From Photobacterium proteolyticum (GTDB lineage Bacteria > Pseudomonadota > Gammaproteobacteria > Enterobacterales > Vibrionaceae): DNA of 56,817 nucleotides. The notes beneath the pieces were generated by a model, which was not told the DNA's origin, ran no database searches, and was given only the letters and a program-made list of their open reading frames with translations. Every line of letters starts with the position of its first letter. Position 1 is the stretch's first letter. Positions 17,109 to 26,239 of the stretch are shown here, piece by piece. The stretch is from assembly GCF_001939735.1 (NCBI RefSeq), contig NZ_MJIL01000059.1, positions 1 to 56,817 of the forward strand. The letters run 5' to 3'. The position numbers and the translations under genes were made by a program.

Positions 17109-17648
17109 CTATGCCTGAATACGGGCATACTGGTTCAGCTCGTCAATGCTTACCGCTGTGACGAATTCGCCATCCAGATAAAAGTTCACCGCGTCACCGG
17201 CTTTCTCGCCACGCAGTACTGCACGCTCACCATTCGTGTAGGCCACGTTCATCTCAAGTGTTTTTTCGTCCAGCTGGCGGAAACTTGCCGCTTCGATATT
17301 ACTCTGACGAACGCTTGCCAGTGGCGCTGAGGTCATCGACTTGTCCAGGCTGCCGTTCACCTTGAAGATTGCCTCCACAGGCTGATCTGCCACCGCCGGC
17401 GACTTGCCGGTAATTGGGTTTTTGCCGGTCCAGAACTCGATGGTATTGAAGATAAACAGATCGGCGGTTGCCGCCAGGCCATATACCGGGCTCATCAGAA
17501 CAAACAACCCGGCTCGGCCATAGCGGTTGTCCACGGCACTCAGGTTAGCCTTGGTAACCAACTGAGATGTGCCCATCTGACCAATACACCCTGTCAGCGA
17601 CGTCGCCAGTACCGCCATCGCCACAACCTTCAGTGCTGTCTTTTTCAT
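17109..17648 (-). CDS. DUF3332 family lipoprotein
   Basis: A 179-residue protein with signal peptide ending SLTGC (Cys21, lipidation site). After it come a polar stretch, a hydrophobic segment near residues 45-70 (AGLFVLMSPVYGLAATADLFIFNTIEFW, given in part) and TGKNP, a DUF3332 hallmark, then a beta-rich domain. DUF3332 proteins are small envelope lipoproteins of unknown role. ATG at 17648. Single gene, ending at the terminator at 17026-17052. Confidence 0.75.
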   Translation of the reverse strand: MKKTALKVVAMAVLATSLTGCIGQMGTSQLVTKANLSAVDNRYGRAGLFVLMSPVYGLAATADLFIFNTIEFWTGKNPITGKSPAVADQPVEAIFKVNGSLDKSMTSAPLASVRQSNIEAASFRQLDEKTLEMNVAYTNGERAVLRGEKAGDAVNFYLDGEFVTAVSIDELNQYARIQA

Positions 17649-17849
17649 TTCCGATAAACTCCGATATTTTGTACAGATAAAAAAGCTCGCGGATTATAGG
17701 TTTTTTCTCTGCGCTGGCTAGGCCTTTTCCGCTGAATTTTTCTAAAATCTCACCGACATTTCTCGGCTGTTAGGGAAAGGTAACATCTGGGTAATCGGTT
17801 ACTTGTTTGCCCTGATCGAGCGGACTGTTTTTATTGACGGGGTAGATAT

Positions 17850-17877
17850 AATAAACGGCGCGAGTGCGCCGTTTATT
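17850..17877. terminator. Perfect hairpin after the YhiN-type flavoprotein gene
   Basis: AATAAACGGCGC, loop GAGT, and its exact 12-base complement. The outer A/T pairs give U-rich tails on both strands. It lies 20 bases after the stop of the - strand gene at 17898. Confidence 0.7.
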
Positions 17878-17897
17878 AGTCGAGTAATATTTCTTAA

Positions 17898-19085
17898 TCA
17901 GACATGCTGGCCGGCAACAAAGCCCGAGCTCCAGGCCCACTGAAAGTTGTAACCACCGAGCCAGCCGCTAACGTCCATCACCTCGCCGACAAAATACAGC
18001 CCGGGAACCTGCTTGGCTTCCATGGTCTTCGACGACAGCTCGTCGGTATCGACCCCGCCGAGCGTCACTTCGGCAGTACGGTAGCCTTCGGTGCCGTTCG
18101 GGGCAATCTGCCACTGGTGGAAGTAGGCAGCCATCGCGGCGATTTCTTTCGGATTAAACTGCTTAAGCGGCTTGTCCTGAATATCCCCGCGCTCAATCAG
18201 CACCTCAATCAGGCGCTTTGGCAACAGGCGGGACAGTGAATTCTTCAGGCTCTGGTTCGGGTGCTTCTCACGCATCGCTGCCAGGGTGTCAGCCAGTTCC
18301 AGATCCGGCAACAGGTCAACCGTCACCTTTTGTCCCGGCGTCCAGTATGAGGAGATTTGCAGGATCACCGGGCCAGATAAGCCGCGGTGGGTAAACAACA
18401 GGTTCTCTTTAAAAGTGGTTCCGTCTTCGGCCTCAACCACCGCCGGGATCGCAATTCCTGACAGCTCTGCATAGGCTTCCTTCTCTTCCTTGTGCAAAGT
18501 GAACGGCACCAGTCCGGCTGTTGTCGGTACCATCTTAAGGCCAAACTGCTCTGCCACCTGATAGCCAAACGGCGTCGCCCCTAATTTCGGCATCGACAGG
18601 CCACCGGTAGCAATCACCAGCGACTCACACTCTACCGTTGTCGTATTTAGCTTGAGGCTGAAGCCCGTTTCTGTCTTGGCTATATCGTGGACATCGCAAC
18701 GGTAACGCTGTTCAATCGTCGGCTGGTCGCACTCAGCCAACAGCATATTAACGATGTCCTTGGCGGAGTCTTCACAGAACAGCTGGCCGTGATCGCGCTC
18801 TTCATAGGCAATCTCATGCTTGGCCACCATAGCAATAAAGTCCCACTGGGTATATTGCGACAGCGCCGACTTAACAAAGTGAGGGTTACGGCAGACATAG
18901 TTGTTGGCTGCAACATCGTAGTTGGTAAAGTTACAGCGACCGCCACCGGAAATCAGGACTTTTCGTCCCGGCTTTTTGCCATGGTCCACCACCAGCACCG
19001 AGCGACCGCGCTTTCCGGCCTCTGCTGCGCACATCAGTCCTGCAGCGCCTGCCCCTATCACCACCACATCAAACTTGTCTGCCAT
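17898..19085 (-). CDS. HI0933/YhiN-type NAD(P)/FAD-dependent oxidoreductase
   Basis: A 395-residue flavoprotein. VVVIGAGAAGLMCA is the FAD dinucleotide fold, GRKVLISGGGRCNFTN the family-specific motif, and the C-terminal FVGEVMDVSGWLGGYNFQWA the second FAD contact. Relatives are annotated as YhiN or aminoacetone oxidase family; the physiological substrate is unknown. I start at the ATG at 19085; the frame from 19103 begins with GTG and adds six residues. The leader contains a 9-bp hairpin at 19118-19138. Confidence 0.82.
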   Translation of the reverse strand: MADKFDVVVIGAGAAGLMCAAEAGKRGRSVLVVDHGKKPGRKVLISGGGRCNFTNYDVAANNYVCRNPHFVKSALSQYTQWDFIAMVAKHEIAYEERDHGQLFCEDSAKDIVNMLLAECDQPTIEQRYRCDVHDIAKTETGFSLKLNTTTVECESLVIATGGLSMPKLGATPFGYQVAEQFGLKMVPTTAGLVPFTLHKEEKEAYAELSGIAIPAVVEAEDGTTFKENLLFTHRGLSGPVILQISSYWTPGQKVTVDLLPDLELADTLAAMREKHPNQSLKNSLSRLLPKRLIEVLIERGDIQDKPLKQFNPKEIAAMAAYFHQWQIAPNGTEGYRTAEVTLGGVDTDELSSKTMEAKQVPGLYFVGEVMDVSGWLGGYNFQWAWSSGFVAGQHV

Positions 19086-19117
19086 GTCAGTACCGCTCTT
19101 CACTCACCCGTTATTGC

Positions 19118-19138
19118 GCTTTGCAGTTTCTGCAAAGC
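19118..19138. repeat. Short inverted repeat in the leader of the YhiN-type gene
   Basis: GCTTTGCAG, loop TTT, CTGCAAAGC; exact 9-bp arms about 35 bases upstream of the ATG at 19085. It could be a protein-binding operator or an RNA hairpin in the leader. Confidence 0.45.
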
Positions 19139-19297
19139 AATGAAAAAGGGATGCCAGAGCCAAGCAGCCTGCATCCCTCAAAACCGGTGCTATTCTACCT
19201 ACCCCGGTACTGAATACCAAATTGAATCTATGTCGTACAGTTCACCACGCTTCGCGTCATAAGGACAGCAGAGTGGTATCGCTAAGTGACGCGGCGG

Positions 19298-19639
19298 CTA
19301 GATCCCCAGGTAGGCCACCACGAAAATGGCAATAAAAAATACCATCAGATAGGTACTTGCCAGAATAAACAGTTTGCGGACTTTAACGCATTTTTCCATG
19401 AATACCGGATCGTGATGATTCTGATATTGCTGACTGCGTATATAGTGAAATAGGCGAATTTGCTTGGTGACATTGCCTTGGGAAGAGAAAAACCCCCGGC
19501 CGTCTACCTGTTGGTAGAGAAGCGGATCACACTCGCGCATCACCGCCAGCAGAGTACGTAGCGTACTGATATAGCGAGATATATTAACGACTGCGACCAA
19601 AAAGAGAGCGAATAAAAGTGCATCACCACTAATGATCAT
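19298..19639 (-). CDS. uspB: Universal stress protein B
   Basis: A 113-residue membrane protein with a helix at each end. CDPLLYQQVDGRGFFSSQG, followed by KQIRLFHYI and HHDPVF, matches what I recall of E. coli UspB (111 residues). UspB is an inner-membrane protein induced in stationary phase and linked to ethanol tolerance. It lies downstream of ftnA on the same strand and is divergent in function from uspA nearby; the uspB-ftnA-uspA grouping recurs in Vibrionaceae. Confidence 0.9.
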   Translation of the reverse strand: MIISGDALLFALFLVAVVNISRYISTLRTLLAVMRECDPLLYQQVDGRGFFSSQGNVTKQIRLFHYIRSQQYQNHHDPVFMEKCVKVRKLFILASTYLMVFFIAIFVVAYLGI

Positions 19640-19682
19640 AATAACCCCCGAACAACTTTCTCAGATGCTGGCCGGGCGATTC

Positions 19683-19704
19683 AAGGGCGTGTCAGGCACG
19701 CCCT
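19683..19704 (-). terminator. GC-rich hairpin between ftnA and uspB
   Basis: AGGGCGTG and CACGCCCT pair around a five-base loop just after the ftnA stop. No proper T run follows, so it may be a partial terminator or an mRNA 3' stabiliser. Confidence 0.4.
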
Positions 19705-19713
19705 CGGCCATTG

Positions 19714-20241
19714 TTAGCCAGCCTGAGTATCCATTACCGATGTAGACTCAGCTTTTGCCATCGCGGCAAGATCTTTATCGATGAAGAACAATGCCTTACC
19801 GTCTTCACCCACCAGCTCAATCTTATCCAGAATACCTTTAAACAGTTTCTCTTCTTCGTGTTGTTCTGCAACATACCACTGCAAGAAGTTAAAGGTAGAG
19901 TAGTCCTGGGTCGTAAACGCGACATGAGCCAGTTTATTAATTTTGTCAGTGATTAGCTGCTCGTGCTCATAGGTTTCGCGGAATACGTCTCCCAACGATG
20001 AGAACTCGTGCTTAGGTGCTTCAATCGCACCCAGGATTGGCATGGCACCCGTTTCACTCACGTAAGTGAATAGACGCTGCATATGTTCCATTTCTTCGAC
20101 AGCATGGGCGCGCAGAAACTCAGCCGCACCTTCAAAGCCCTTGTCCTCACACCAGGCACTCATCTGCAGGTAAAGGTTAGAGGAAAAGAACTCCAAGTTA
20201 ATTTGCTCGTTAAGTTTTTCAACCATAGCGTGAGCTAACAT
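19714..20241 (-). CDS. ftnA: Non-haem bacterial ferritin
   Basis: A 175-residue four-helix ferritin. [20 protein letters not shown] carries the ferroxidase Glu17-type residue, [13 protein letters not shown] the EExxH pair, and [14 protein letters not shown] the remaining ligands. FtnA oxidises and stores iron inside a 24-subunit shell. I start at ATG 20241 behind AGGAG; the longer frame from 20322 adds 27 residues upstream without any family match. Divergent from uspA, with a shared 220-base promoter region. Confidence 0.9.
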   Translation of the reverse strand: MLAHAMVEKLNEQINLEFFSSNLYLQMSAWCEDKGFEGAAEFLRAHAVEEMEHMQRLFTYVSETGAMPILGAIEAPKHEFSSLGDVFRETYEHEQLITDKINKLAHVAFTTQDYSTFNFLQWYVAEQHEEEKLFKGILDKIELVGEDGKALFFIDKDLAAMAKAESTSVMDTQAG

Positions 20242-20458
20242 CGCACTACTCCTATCTATTCTAGTGTATACCAATCTCACCGATCGGTTTGAAATCGCCG
20301 ATAACCCATTGTCACAATGCATAATTGAGAATGCAACTCAAAGGAATCCATTTATCGCGTCCACCGTGTATCCAGGCCTGCCAGGATGGGATCTGGCCGA
20401 TATTTTTCCGTTATACTCAGTGCTAGCATGGAAAAAAATATGATAAGGAGTTCACTGT

Positions 20459-20881
20459 ATGGCGTATAAACATATTCTGGTCGCAATCGACCTCTCTGAT
20501 GACAGCTACACTCTGATAAGCAAGGCTGCCCAGTTAGCCAAGTCACTTGATGCCAAACTATCCCTTATCCACATTGATGTGAACTATGCCGAGCTCTATA
20601 CCGGGCTCATCGATATCAACCTGTCCGAAGCCCAGCACCGTATGGCCGATGACGCCCAAAAGCAGCTGCACTCCCTGGCTGCCAAGGCCAATTATCCGGT
20701 ATCGCATACCCTGGTCGGCAGCGGCGATCTGAGCGATGAAATTTGCCACGCCATCAATGATATCGACGTGGAGCTGGTGGTGTGCGGCCACCATCAGGAT
20801 TTCTGGAGCAAGATACTGTCTTCTGCCAAGCAGCTGATCAACCACACCCCGGTCGACCTGTTGATGGTACCGCTAAAATAA
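20459..20881 (+). CDS. uspA: Universal stress protein A
   Basis: A 140-residue cytoplasmic Usp-fold protein. YKHILVAIDLSDDS at the start, LIHIDVNY after the first strand, and VELVVCGHHQDFWSKILSSAKQLINHTPVDLLMVP at the end (quoted in part) fit UspA. The lack of a full G-x2-G-x9-G-S/T ATP loop places it in the non-ATP-binding UspA group. AAGGAG precedes the ATG. Probably induced on growth arrest, as for other UspA proteins; a TATACT element at 20412 is a possible -10. Confidence 0.9.
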   Translation: MAYKHILVAIDLSDDSYTLISKAAQLAKSLDAKLSLIHIDVNYAELYTGLIDINLSEAQHRMADDAQKQLHSLAAKANYPVSHTLVGSGDLSDEICHAINDIDVELVVCGHHQDFWSKILSSAKQLINHTPVDLLMVPLK

Positions 20882-21014
20882 GCGCCATCGTTACCCGAGT
20901 GCTCACGGCGAGTGGGCGCTCTGAACCTAATCCCACACAAATTGGCGATATTTCATTCCGCTGCAATCAGTTACACTAGCTGCATTATTCAATGAAACTT
21001 CGTTACTTATTCAT

Positions 21015-21887
21015 ATGGGATATCTATCTGCTATCACCCTGCTATGGGCATTTTCCTTTAGCCTGATCGGTGTTTACCTGGCTGGCCAGGTCGATGCCTG
21101 GTTTTCCGTTTTGACCCGGGTGGCCCTTGCGGCACTGGTCTTTTTACCGTTTCTGCGCAAGCAGCACCTCTACCCTAAACTGGCTGTCAAGCTGATGGTT
21201 GTCGGAGCCTTCCAGCTGGGATTGATGTACTGCTTCTACTACCAGTCCTTCCTGTATCTCAGTGTGCCGGAAGTCCTGCTGTTTACCATATTCACCCCTG
21301 TTTATGTCACCCTGATCTACGATCTGCTGCACCGGCAGTTCTCGGCCTGGTACCTGATCACCGCCGCCATTGCCGTTTTGGGCGCAGCTGTCATCAAGTT
21401 TGAAGGGATTAACGAGAACTTCATTATCGGCTTTTTCATCGTACAAGGCGCCAATCTGTGCTTTGCCATCGGTCAGGTCGGCTACAAGCGTATCATGGAG
21501 CAGGAAAAGGCCGAGCTGCCGCAGCACACCGTGTTCGGGCTGTTCTACCTCGGGGCAATTTGCGTTGCCCTGCCGATGTTCCTGCTGTTTGGCAACCTCG
21601 ACAAGCTGCCGACCACCAACACCCAGTGGGGCATTCTTATCTACCTGGGCATCATCGCGTCCGGTCTGGGCTATTTCATCTGGAACAAGGGCGCCACCCT
21701 GGTCAATGCCGGTGCCCTGGCCATTATGAACAATGCGCTGGTTCCAGCCGGGCTTATCGTCAATATCGTCATCTGGAACCGTGATGTCGACTACCTGCGC
21801 CTGATCATCGGCGGAGTCATTATCATGGCCTCGCTGTGGGTCAACGAGGCCTGGGTTAAACGCAAGGTCGAGCTGGCGAGGCTCTAA
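21015..21887 (+). CDS. EamA/DMT-superfamily transporter (carboxylate/amino acid/amine type)
   Basis: A 290-residue protein with ten membrane helices in two EamA repeats. LTRVALAALVFLPFL and YYQSFLYLSVPEVLLFTIFTPVYVTLIYDLL (in part) are typical of repeat one, and LGYFIWNKGATLVNAGALAIMNN of repeat two. Such proteins in Vibrionaceae are named carboxylate/amino acid/amine transporters; E. coli YigM (biotin transporter) belongs to the same superfamily, but I cannot show orthology. No clear ribosome site precedes the ATG. Confidence 0.78.
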   Translation: MGYLSAITLLWAFSFSLIGVYLAGQVDAWFSVLTRVALAALVFLPFLRKQHLYPKLAVKLMVVGAFQLGLMYCFYYQSFLYLSVPEVLLFTIFTPVYVTLIYDLLHRQFSAWYLITAAIAVLGAAVIKFEGINENFIIGFFIVQGANLCFAIGQVGYKRIMEQEKAELPQHTVFGLFYLGAICVALPMFLLFGNLDKLPTTNTQWGILIYLGIIASGLGYFIWNKGATLVNAGALAIMNNALVPAGLIVNIVIWNRDVDYLRLIIGGVIIMASLWVNEAWVKRKVELARL

Positions 21888-21925
21888 CGCCCGCATTAAG
21901 CGCCTCGGTTTAAGTAACACGCACT

Positions 21926-21956
21926 AAAAAGGCGAGACATCTGTCTCGCCTTTCTT
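21926..21956. terminator. Bidirectional terminator between DMT gene and fre
   Basis: GGCGAGACA, two bases, TGTCTCGCC: a 9-bp stem with A5 on the left and TTTCTT on the right, in a convergent gap, so both genes can end here. Confidence 0.85.
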
Positions 21957-21978
21957 GTGACGGAATTTCGCCCTGACG

Positions 21979-22689
21979 TTAGATAAAGGCAAACGCGTCG
22001 GCAAACATACGATCGCGCTCGGCCCCTTTCTCTGCCGTAAACTGCTCTCGCGCAGCCCCGGCCATCTCAAAGCGGCCACACAGGTAGATGTCGTAAGCCG
22101 ACAGGCTGATAAAGTCATTGTCGACCGCTTCCAGCACATTGCCTACCTTGCCCTGCCAGTTCTCCGTTGCCGTTTCGACCACAGGCACATACGTCAGGTT
22201 GGTGTGTTTCTCAGCCAGTGCCTGAAGCTCATCATGGGCATACAGCTGACAGGCGTCACGGCCACCCCAGTAGACAAAAATAGGCTGGCTCACACCGCGG
22301 CTCAGGCAGTTGTCCAAAATGCTGCGCACGTAAGAGAATCCGGTGCCACCGGCAATCATCAGCATCGGCTTGTCGCTGTCTTCGCGCACCCAGGCCTCGC
22401 CATGCGGGGCTTCAATCTCAAAAGACTGGCCCTTTTCAAGCGCAGCCTTCATCGCATCAACCACTTCGATCGCATACGGGTTATGCTCGGCGGCGCCGAT
22501 ATGCAGTTCCAGTTCGCCCTCACGGCAAGGGCTGCTGGCAATAGAAAACGGGCGCTTGTCTTTCTCGCCCATCACGGCCAGCAAATACTGACCCGCTTTG
22601 AAATCTAGTTTTTGCTCTGGCTGAAGCAGAATACGGTAGGTATTGCACGCGAGCGATTCAACTGACTTTACTTCACATTTAATAGACAT
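21979..22689 (-). CDS. fre: NAD(P)H-flavin reductase
   Basis: A 236-residue member of the ferredoxin-NADP reductase fold. RPFSIASSP is the flavin-binding RxxS motif, [12 protein letters not shown] the nicotinamide loop, and the end [11 protein letters not shown] matches my memory of E. coli Fre. The enzyme reduces free FMN, FAD or riboflavin and supplies electrons to several acceptors; related LuxG serves luciferase. Nine bases separate it from the 2Fe-2S ferredoxin gene upstream, suggesting that the two proteins form an electron-transfer pair. No bioluminescence genes are in the window. Confidence 0.92.
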   Translation of the reverse strand: MSIKCEVKSVESLACNTYRILLQPEQKLDFKAGQYLLAVMGEKDKRPFSIASSPCREGELELHIGAAEHNPYAIEVVDAMKAALEKGQSFEIEAPHGEAWVREDSDKPMLMIAGGTGFSYVRSILDNCLSRGVSQPIFVYWGGRDACQLYAHDELQALAEKHTNLTYVPVVETATENWQGKVGNVLEAVDNDFISLSAYDIYLCGRFEMAGAAREQFTAEKGAERDRMFADAFAFI

Positions 22690-22698
22690 TGTTTTCCT

Positions 22699-22962
22699 CT
22701 AGTCTAACTCTAATACCAAGTCACTTTTGGCTGTGGCCTGACAGGTAAAGATCCAACCTTCGGCTTGCTCTTTCTCAGTAAGCATAGGCTCAAGCTGGTA
22801 ACTTATCTCGCCAGATAGCTTGCGACACAGACACATGGCGCATGCCCCGACCTGACACCGGTTAGGAAAAGCGACACCTGCATTGAGCGCAGCCTGCAAG
22901 ACAGTTTCCCGCTCATCGGCAGTAAACGTAATATCATGAGGCAACAGGCGTACTTGGTGCAT
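22699..22962 (-). CDS. Plant-type 2Fe-2S ferredoxin
   Basis: An 87-residue protein with the cluster ligands C36, C41, C44 and C74 in RCQVGACAMC and FTCQA, plus an extra Cys46. Size and spacing match plant-type ferredoxins such as YfaE, which maintains the class Ia ribonucleotide reductase cofactor. Here it lies between ubiD and fre in the same direction, so delivery of electrons from Fre is plausible. Substrate partner is not evident. Confidence 0.87.
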   Translation of the reverse strand: MHQVRLLPHDITFTADERETVLQAALNAGVAFPNRCQVGACAMCLCRKLSGEISYQLEPMLTEKEQAEGWIFTCQATAKSDLVLELD

Positions 22963-23014
22963 ATGATTTCTCTCAAAGTGGCTAACACCCGGCTAGCCAC
23001 TCATTCTCTTTGGG

Positions 23015-24874
23015 TTATTTCAGAATACCCAACTCACCCCAGATAGCATCGACTCTGGCAACGATTTCCGGGTCTTTGCTGATAGGAGTTCCCCACTCGC
23101 GATCCGTCTCGCCCGGTAGCTTGTTGGTGGCATCCATCCCCATTCTCGAGCCTGAAGGCACGCTGTCGATAAGCAAAGTATCACGGCTTGGATCCATCCG
23201 GGTCGTGACCGCCCAGATGACATCATTCCAGTCACGAACATTGACATCATCATCGCAGACTATCACGAACCGAGGATCAGTAAACTTATCCAACAATGCC
23301 CAGACACCATCCATGGCTCGCAAGGCCTGACCGGCAGTCTCTTTGCGAAGACTCACAATAGCCATTTTGCTGGCATCGGCTTCCGGCGGCAGATAAAAAT
23401 CGACTATCTCAGGATACTCCTGCATCAAAGCAGCGATACCCGCCTTGATATCGAAGCTACCATCAAACGGACGCTGTTCTGCAGACGAACTAACGGTTTC
23501 AGCCTCCCACTTAATGGTGGCATCCAGTCCCATTTTCGAGCCAAGACCAACCACCGGCGAGGCAAAGTCCAGCGAGTCGATAGGGGTATGCTCGATCATC
23601 ACCGTATCACGCGCCGGCGCCATACGGGTCGTCATCGCCTGAATCACACTGTTCCAGTCCCGGGCGTTGACATCCTCGTCACAGACAATCACAAACTTGG
23701 TATACATGAACTGGCGCAGGAACGACCACACTCCCATCATCACCCGCTTGGCATGCCCCGGGTACTGCTTCTTCATGGTAACGACAGCCATCCGGTATGA
23801 ACACCCTTCCGGCGGCAGGTAGAAATCAACAATTTCCGGGAACTGCTTTTGCAAGATAGGCACAAACACTTCGTTCAGTGCCACCCCCAGTACCGCGGGC
23901 TCATCGGGCGGACGACCGGTATAGGTACTGTGGTAAATAGGATCATTACGCATTGTAACGTGCGTAATCGTGAACACGTGGTGACGCTCGACCTCGTTGT
24001 AGTAGCCGGTGTGATCGCCATACGGCCCCTCATCGGCAAACTCGTCGGGATCGATATAGCCTTCCAGCACCACTTCGGCACTGGCCGGTACTTCCAGATC
24101 ATTGCTGATACTTTTCACGACTTCCGTTTTGCTGCCTCGCAGCAAGCCGGCAAAGGCATATTCAGACAAGGTATCCGGCACCGGGGTCACCGCGCCCAGA
24201 ATCGTCGCCGGATCGGCACCAAAGGCTACGGAAACAGGAAACGGCTTGCCCGGATGGGTTTCCATCCAGTCACGCAGATCCAGCGCCCCGCCGCGGTGGG
24301 CCAGCCAGCGCATAATGATCTTGTTCTTGCCCAGCTTTTGCTGGCGGTAAATCCCCAGGTTCTGGCGTTTCTTATTCGGGCCCCTGGTCACCGTCAGCCC
24401 CCAGGTCAGTAGTGGAGCAACGTCACCCGGCCAGCAACTCATCACCGGAATTTTATCCAGATCCACCGCATCGCCTTCCCAAACCACCTGCTGGCAAGGC
24501 GCTTTGCGCAGCCGTTTGGCCGGCATATTCAACACTTGTCTGAACACAGGCAGCTTATCGATGGCATCACGAAATCCGCGTGGCGGCTCGGGCTCTTTCA
24601 GGTAAGCCAGCAACTTGCCGACTTCACGCAGCTCTTTGACATCCTGCCGGCCCATTCCCATCGCTACCCGCTCGGGGGTACCGAACAGGTTGCCCAGTAC
24701 CGGCATGCTATAGCCAACCGGGTTTTCAAACAGCAAGGCCGGGCCGCCGGCACGTAGCGTACGGTCACAAATTTCTGTGATTTCCTGATCCGGATCGACA
24801 GGCTGCTTAATTCGCTTCAGCTGGCCGATTTGCTCCAGATACGCAATATAGTCTCGCAGATCTTTGAATTTCAT
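23015..24874 (-). CDS. ubiD: UbiD-type 4-hydroxy-3-polyprenylbenzoate decarboxylase with internal duplication
   Basis: A 619-residue protein; E. coli UbiD has about 497. It uses prenylated FMN to decarboxylate the ubiquinone precursor. The N-terminal two thirds fit UbiD throughout ([34 protein letters not shown]). The extra length is a tandem copy of the C-terminal region: [11 protein letters not shown] occurs at residues 346 and 488, each followed by a VIVCD.DVN.RDWN...TTRM...RDT block, roughly half identical. The second copy carries the usual UbiD tail. I start at ATG 24874 ([10 protein letters not shown]); the longer frame from 24946 has no family support. Probably cotranscribed with ferredoxin and fre. 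Confidence 0.88.
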   Translation of the reverse strand: MKFKDLRDYIAYLEQIGQLKRIKQPVDPDQEITEICDRTLRAGGPALLFENPVGYSMPVLGNLFGTPERVAMGMGRQDVKELREVGKLLAYLKEPEPPRGFRDAIDKLPVFRQVLNMPAKRLRKAPCQQVVWEGDAVDLDKIPVMSCWPGDVAPLLTWGLTVTRGPNKKRQNLGIYRQQKLGKNKIIMRWLAHRGGALDLRDWMETHPGKPFPVSVAFGADPATILGAVTPVPDTLSEYAFAGLLRGSKTEVVKSISNDLEVPASAEVVLEGYIDPDEFADEGPYGDHTGYYNEVERHHVFTITHVTMRNDPIYHSTYTGRPPDEPAVLGVALNEVFVPILQKQFPEIVDFYLPPEGCSYRMAVVTMKKQYPGHAKRVMMGVWSFLRQFMYTKFVIVCDEDVNARDWNSVIQAMTTRMAPARDTVMIEHTPIDSLDFASPVVGLGSKMGLDATIKWEAETVSSSAEQRPFDGSFDIKAGIAALMQEYPEIVDFYLPPEADASKMAIVSLRKETAGQALRAMDGVWALLDKFTDPRFVIVCDDDVNVRDWNDVIWAVTTRMDPSRDTLLIDSVPSGSRMGMDATNKLPGETDREWGTPISKDPEIVARVDAIWGELGILK

Positions 24875-25011
24875 AGGCTCAATGCTATCCACTATCCAAA
24901 AGGCATCAAATCCCGATCTGGTCACCTTACCAGACGGGATCTGCAATTAAAGTGGCAACATTATAACGAGTTGTTAACTTGAACACACTGGAAAATCAGT
25001 TAACTGAGGTA

Positions 25012-26007
25012 TCAGGGCAACCTCGCCATCGCTGCCTTGAGGTTGTTTTTTACCACCTGGTTGCGACTGTCGGAGGCCAGTTTTTCCAGCCACTGCACGT
25101 AACCTTGCCGGGCCAACTCATAGGCAACCATCTCGCCGTCATCCACTTCGTCCAGCTTCTCTTGCAAAAATGCTCTGGCTTCAACCGGCAGGGGCTTGAG
25201 AGTCACGAGGGCTTTGTAGGCGATAGGCTTCAGGGAAGGGTTCATCGTTGCGGCCATCAGTTGCTTAACCGCTACCGGGGCCGGTGCCAAATCAGCCAGT
25301 CGGTTCACCTCTGCCAGGCTGTATCGATCCGTTCGGCGTAGCCATAACAGGTGATACATTTGCTCATCACCGGAAACCGCCGCCAGCCGGGCGATAACCC
25401 CGTTATCCGGTAGCCACATTAGCTTGCTATCAGAGGTAAACTGGCGTACCAGTTGCGCGACCGCCTGCTCGGATAGCTCAGGGAGGTGCTTAAGAAACAG
25501 ATCCCGGCGTTTCTTCTGGCTGCGCAGATCCCCGACCAGCCAGCTCGATAGCACCAACTCACCGACCTCGGCATCACGGACCATCTCCTGCGCCAACAAG
25601 ATCTGTCGCCACTCCATCACCAGACTGCGTGCCTGGACACCGTAATGAAAGGCCGACTGGGTAACAAGGTAGCCATCACCCTGCTCGACCACGGTAAAAG
25701 CAGGCTTTCGTTCAGCCTGTGCCTGGAGCCAGGAAGCCTTCGCCTGATCCAGCTCGCCGCTATCAAGCGCATGCTGCACCAGCTGGGAACGGACTGCTTC
25801 CTGCTGCAACAGGGCCAATTGGGAAAGATTAAACTCCAGAGCGCGAAAGTCACTCCGGTCATAGAGGGTTGTCAGAGCCGCAACCCGGGTTTGTACCTGG
25901 GGCGAAGCCACTACCTGTTTTACTTCCTGTTTCGAGACTTCAACGGCGACGGCAGGTTTCAGGCCGCCCGCCAGAAGTAACAACAGCATGCACAATCCTT
26001 GTCGCAT
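25012..26007 (-). CDS. Exported protein of unknown function, alpha-helical
   Basis: A 331-residue protein with a signal peptide (MRQGLCMLLLLLAGG...AVA, cleavage near residue 22). The mature part is rich in short amphipathic helices with Leu/Ala periodicity, as in HEAT- or TPR-like scaffolds, but I cannot assign a repeat family. A good ribosome site (GAGGAGGTG) precedes the ATG at 26007. It lies between ubiD and rho; similar proteins occur at this place in other Vibrionaceae as far as I recall. Periplasmic location is inferred. Confidence 0.55.
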   Translation of the reverse strand: MRQGLCMLLLLLAGGLKPAVAVEVSKQEVKQVVASPQVQTRVAALTTLYDRSDFRALEFNLSQLALLQQEAVRSQLVQHALDSGELDQAKASWLQAQAERKPAFTVVEQGDGYLVTQSAFHYGVQARSLVMEWRQILLAQEMVRDAEVGELVLSSWLVGDLRSQKKRRDLFLKHLPELSEQAVAQLVRQFTSDSKLMWLPDNGVIARLAAVSGDEQMYHLLWLRRTDRYSLAEVNRLADLAPAPVAVKQLMAATMNPSLKPIAYKALVTLKPLPVEARAFLQEKLDEVDDGEMVAYELARQGYVQWLEKLASDSRNQVVKNNLKAAMARLP

Positions 26008-26182
26008 GTCACCTCCTCACGGTGAAGAACGCATTCCATTTTAAGCGCTGCAGCCTGTTCACCTTCCTGGTGCACAATCAGCTGCGAAGCCAACGCCTAC
26101 AGTACCTCAATACAGTGATCAGCATCTACAATGAAATGTAATCGAATACTGTTTGATAGGATTATGCAGGATCTCTGCCCAA

Positions 26183-26210
26183 TAAAAAACGCCACACAAG
26201 GTGGCGTTTC
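26183..26210. terminator. Intrinsic terminator after rho
   Basis: AAACGCCAC, loop of five, GTGGCGTTT. In the - direction it is followed by six T, fitting the rho stop at 26240. Confidence 0.85.
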
Positions 26211-26239
26211 AGAAAACTGTGAGTTAGGCAGCTAAATTA

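Noticed and set aside
21144..21920. 258-codon - strand ORF opposite the DMT transporter
   Set aside because: Long but antisense to a clear membrane protein; its Asp/Gln-rich content is the complement of hydrophobic codons.
21979..22689. fre as luxG of a bioluminescence operon
   Set aside because: No luciferase or fatty-acid reductase genes are near, and the sequence fits housekeeping Fre.
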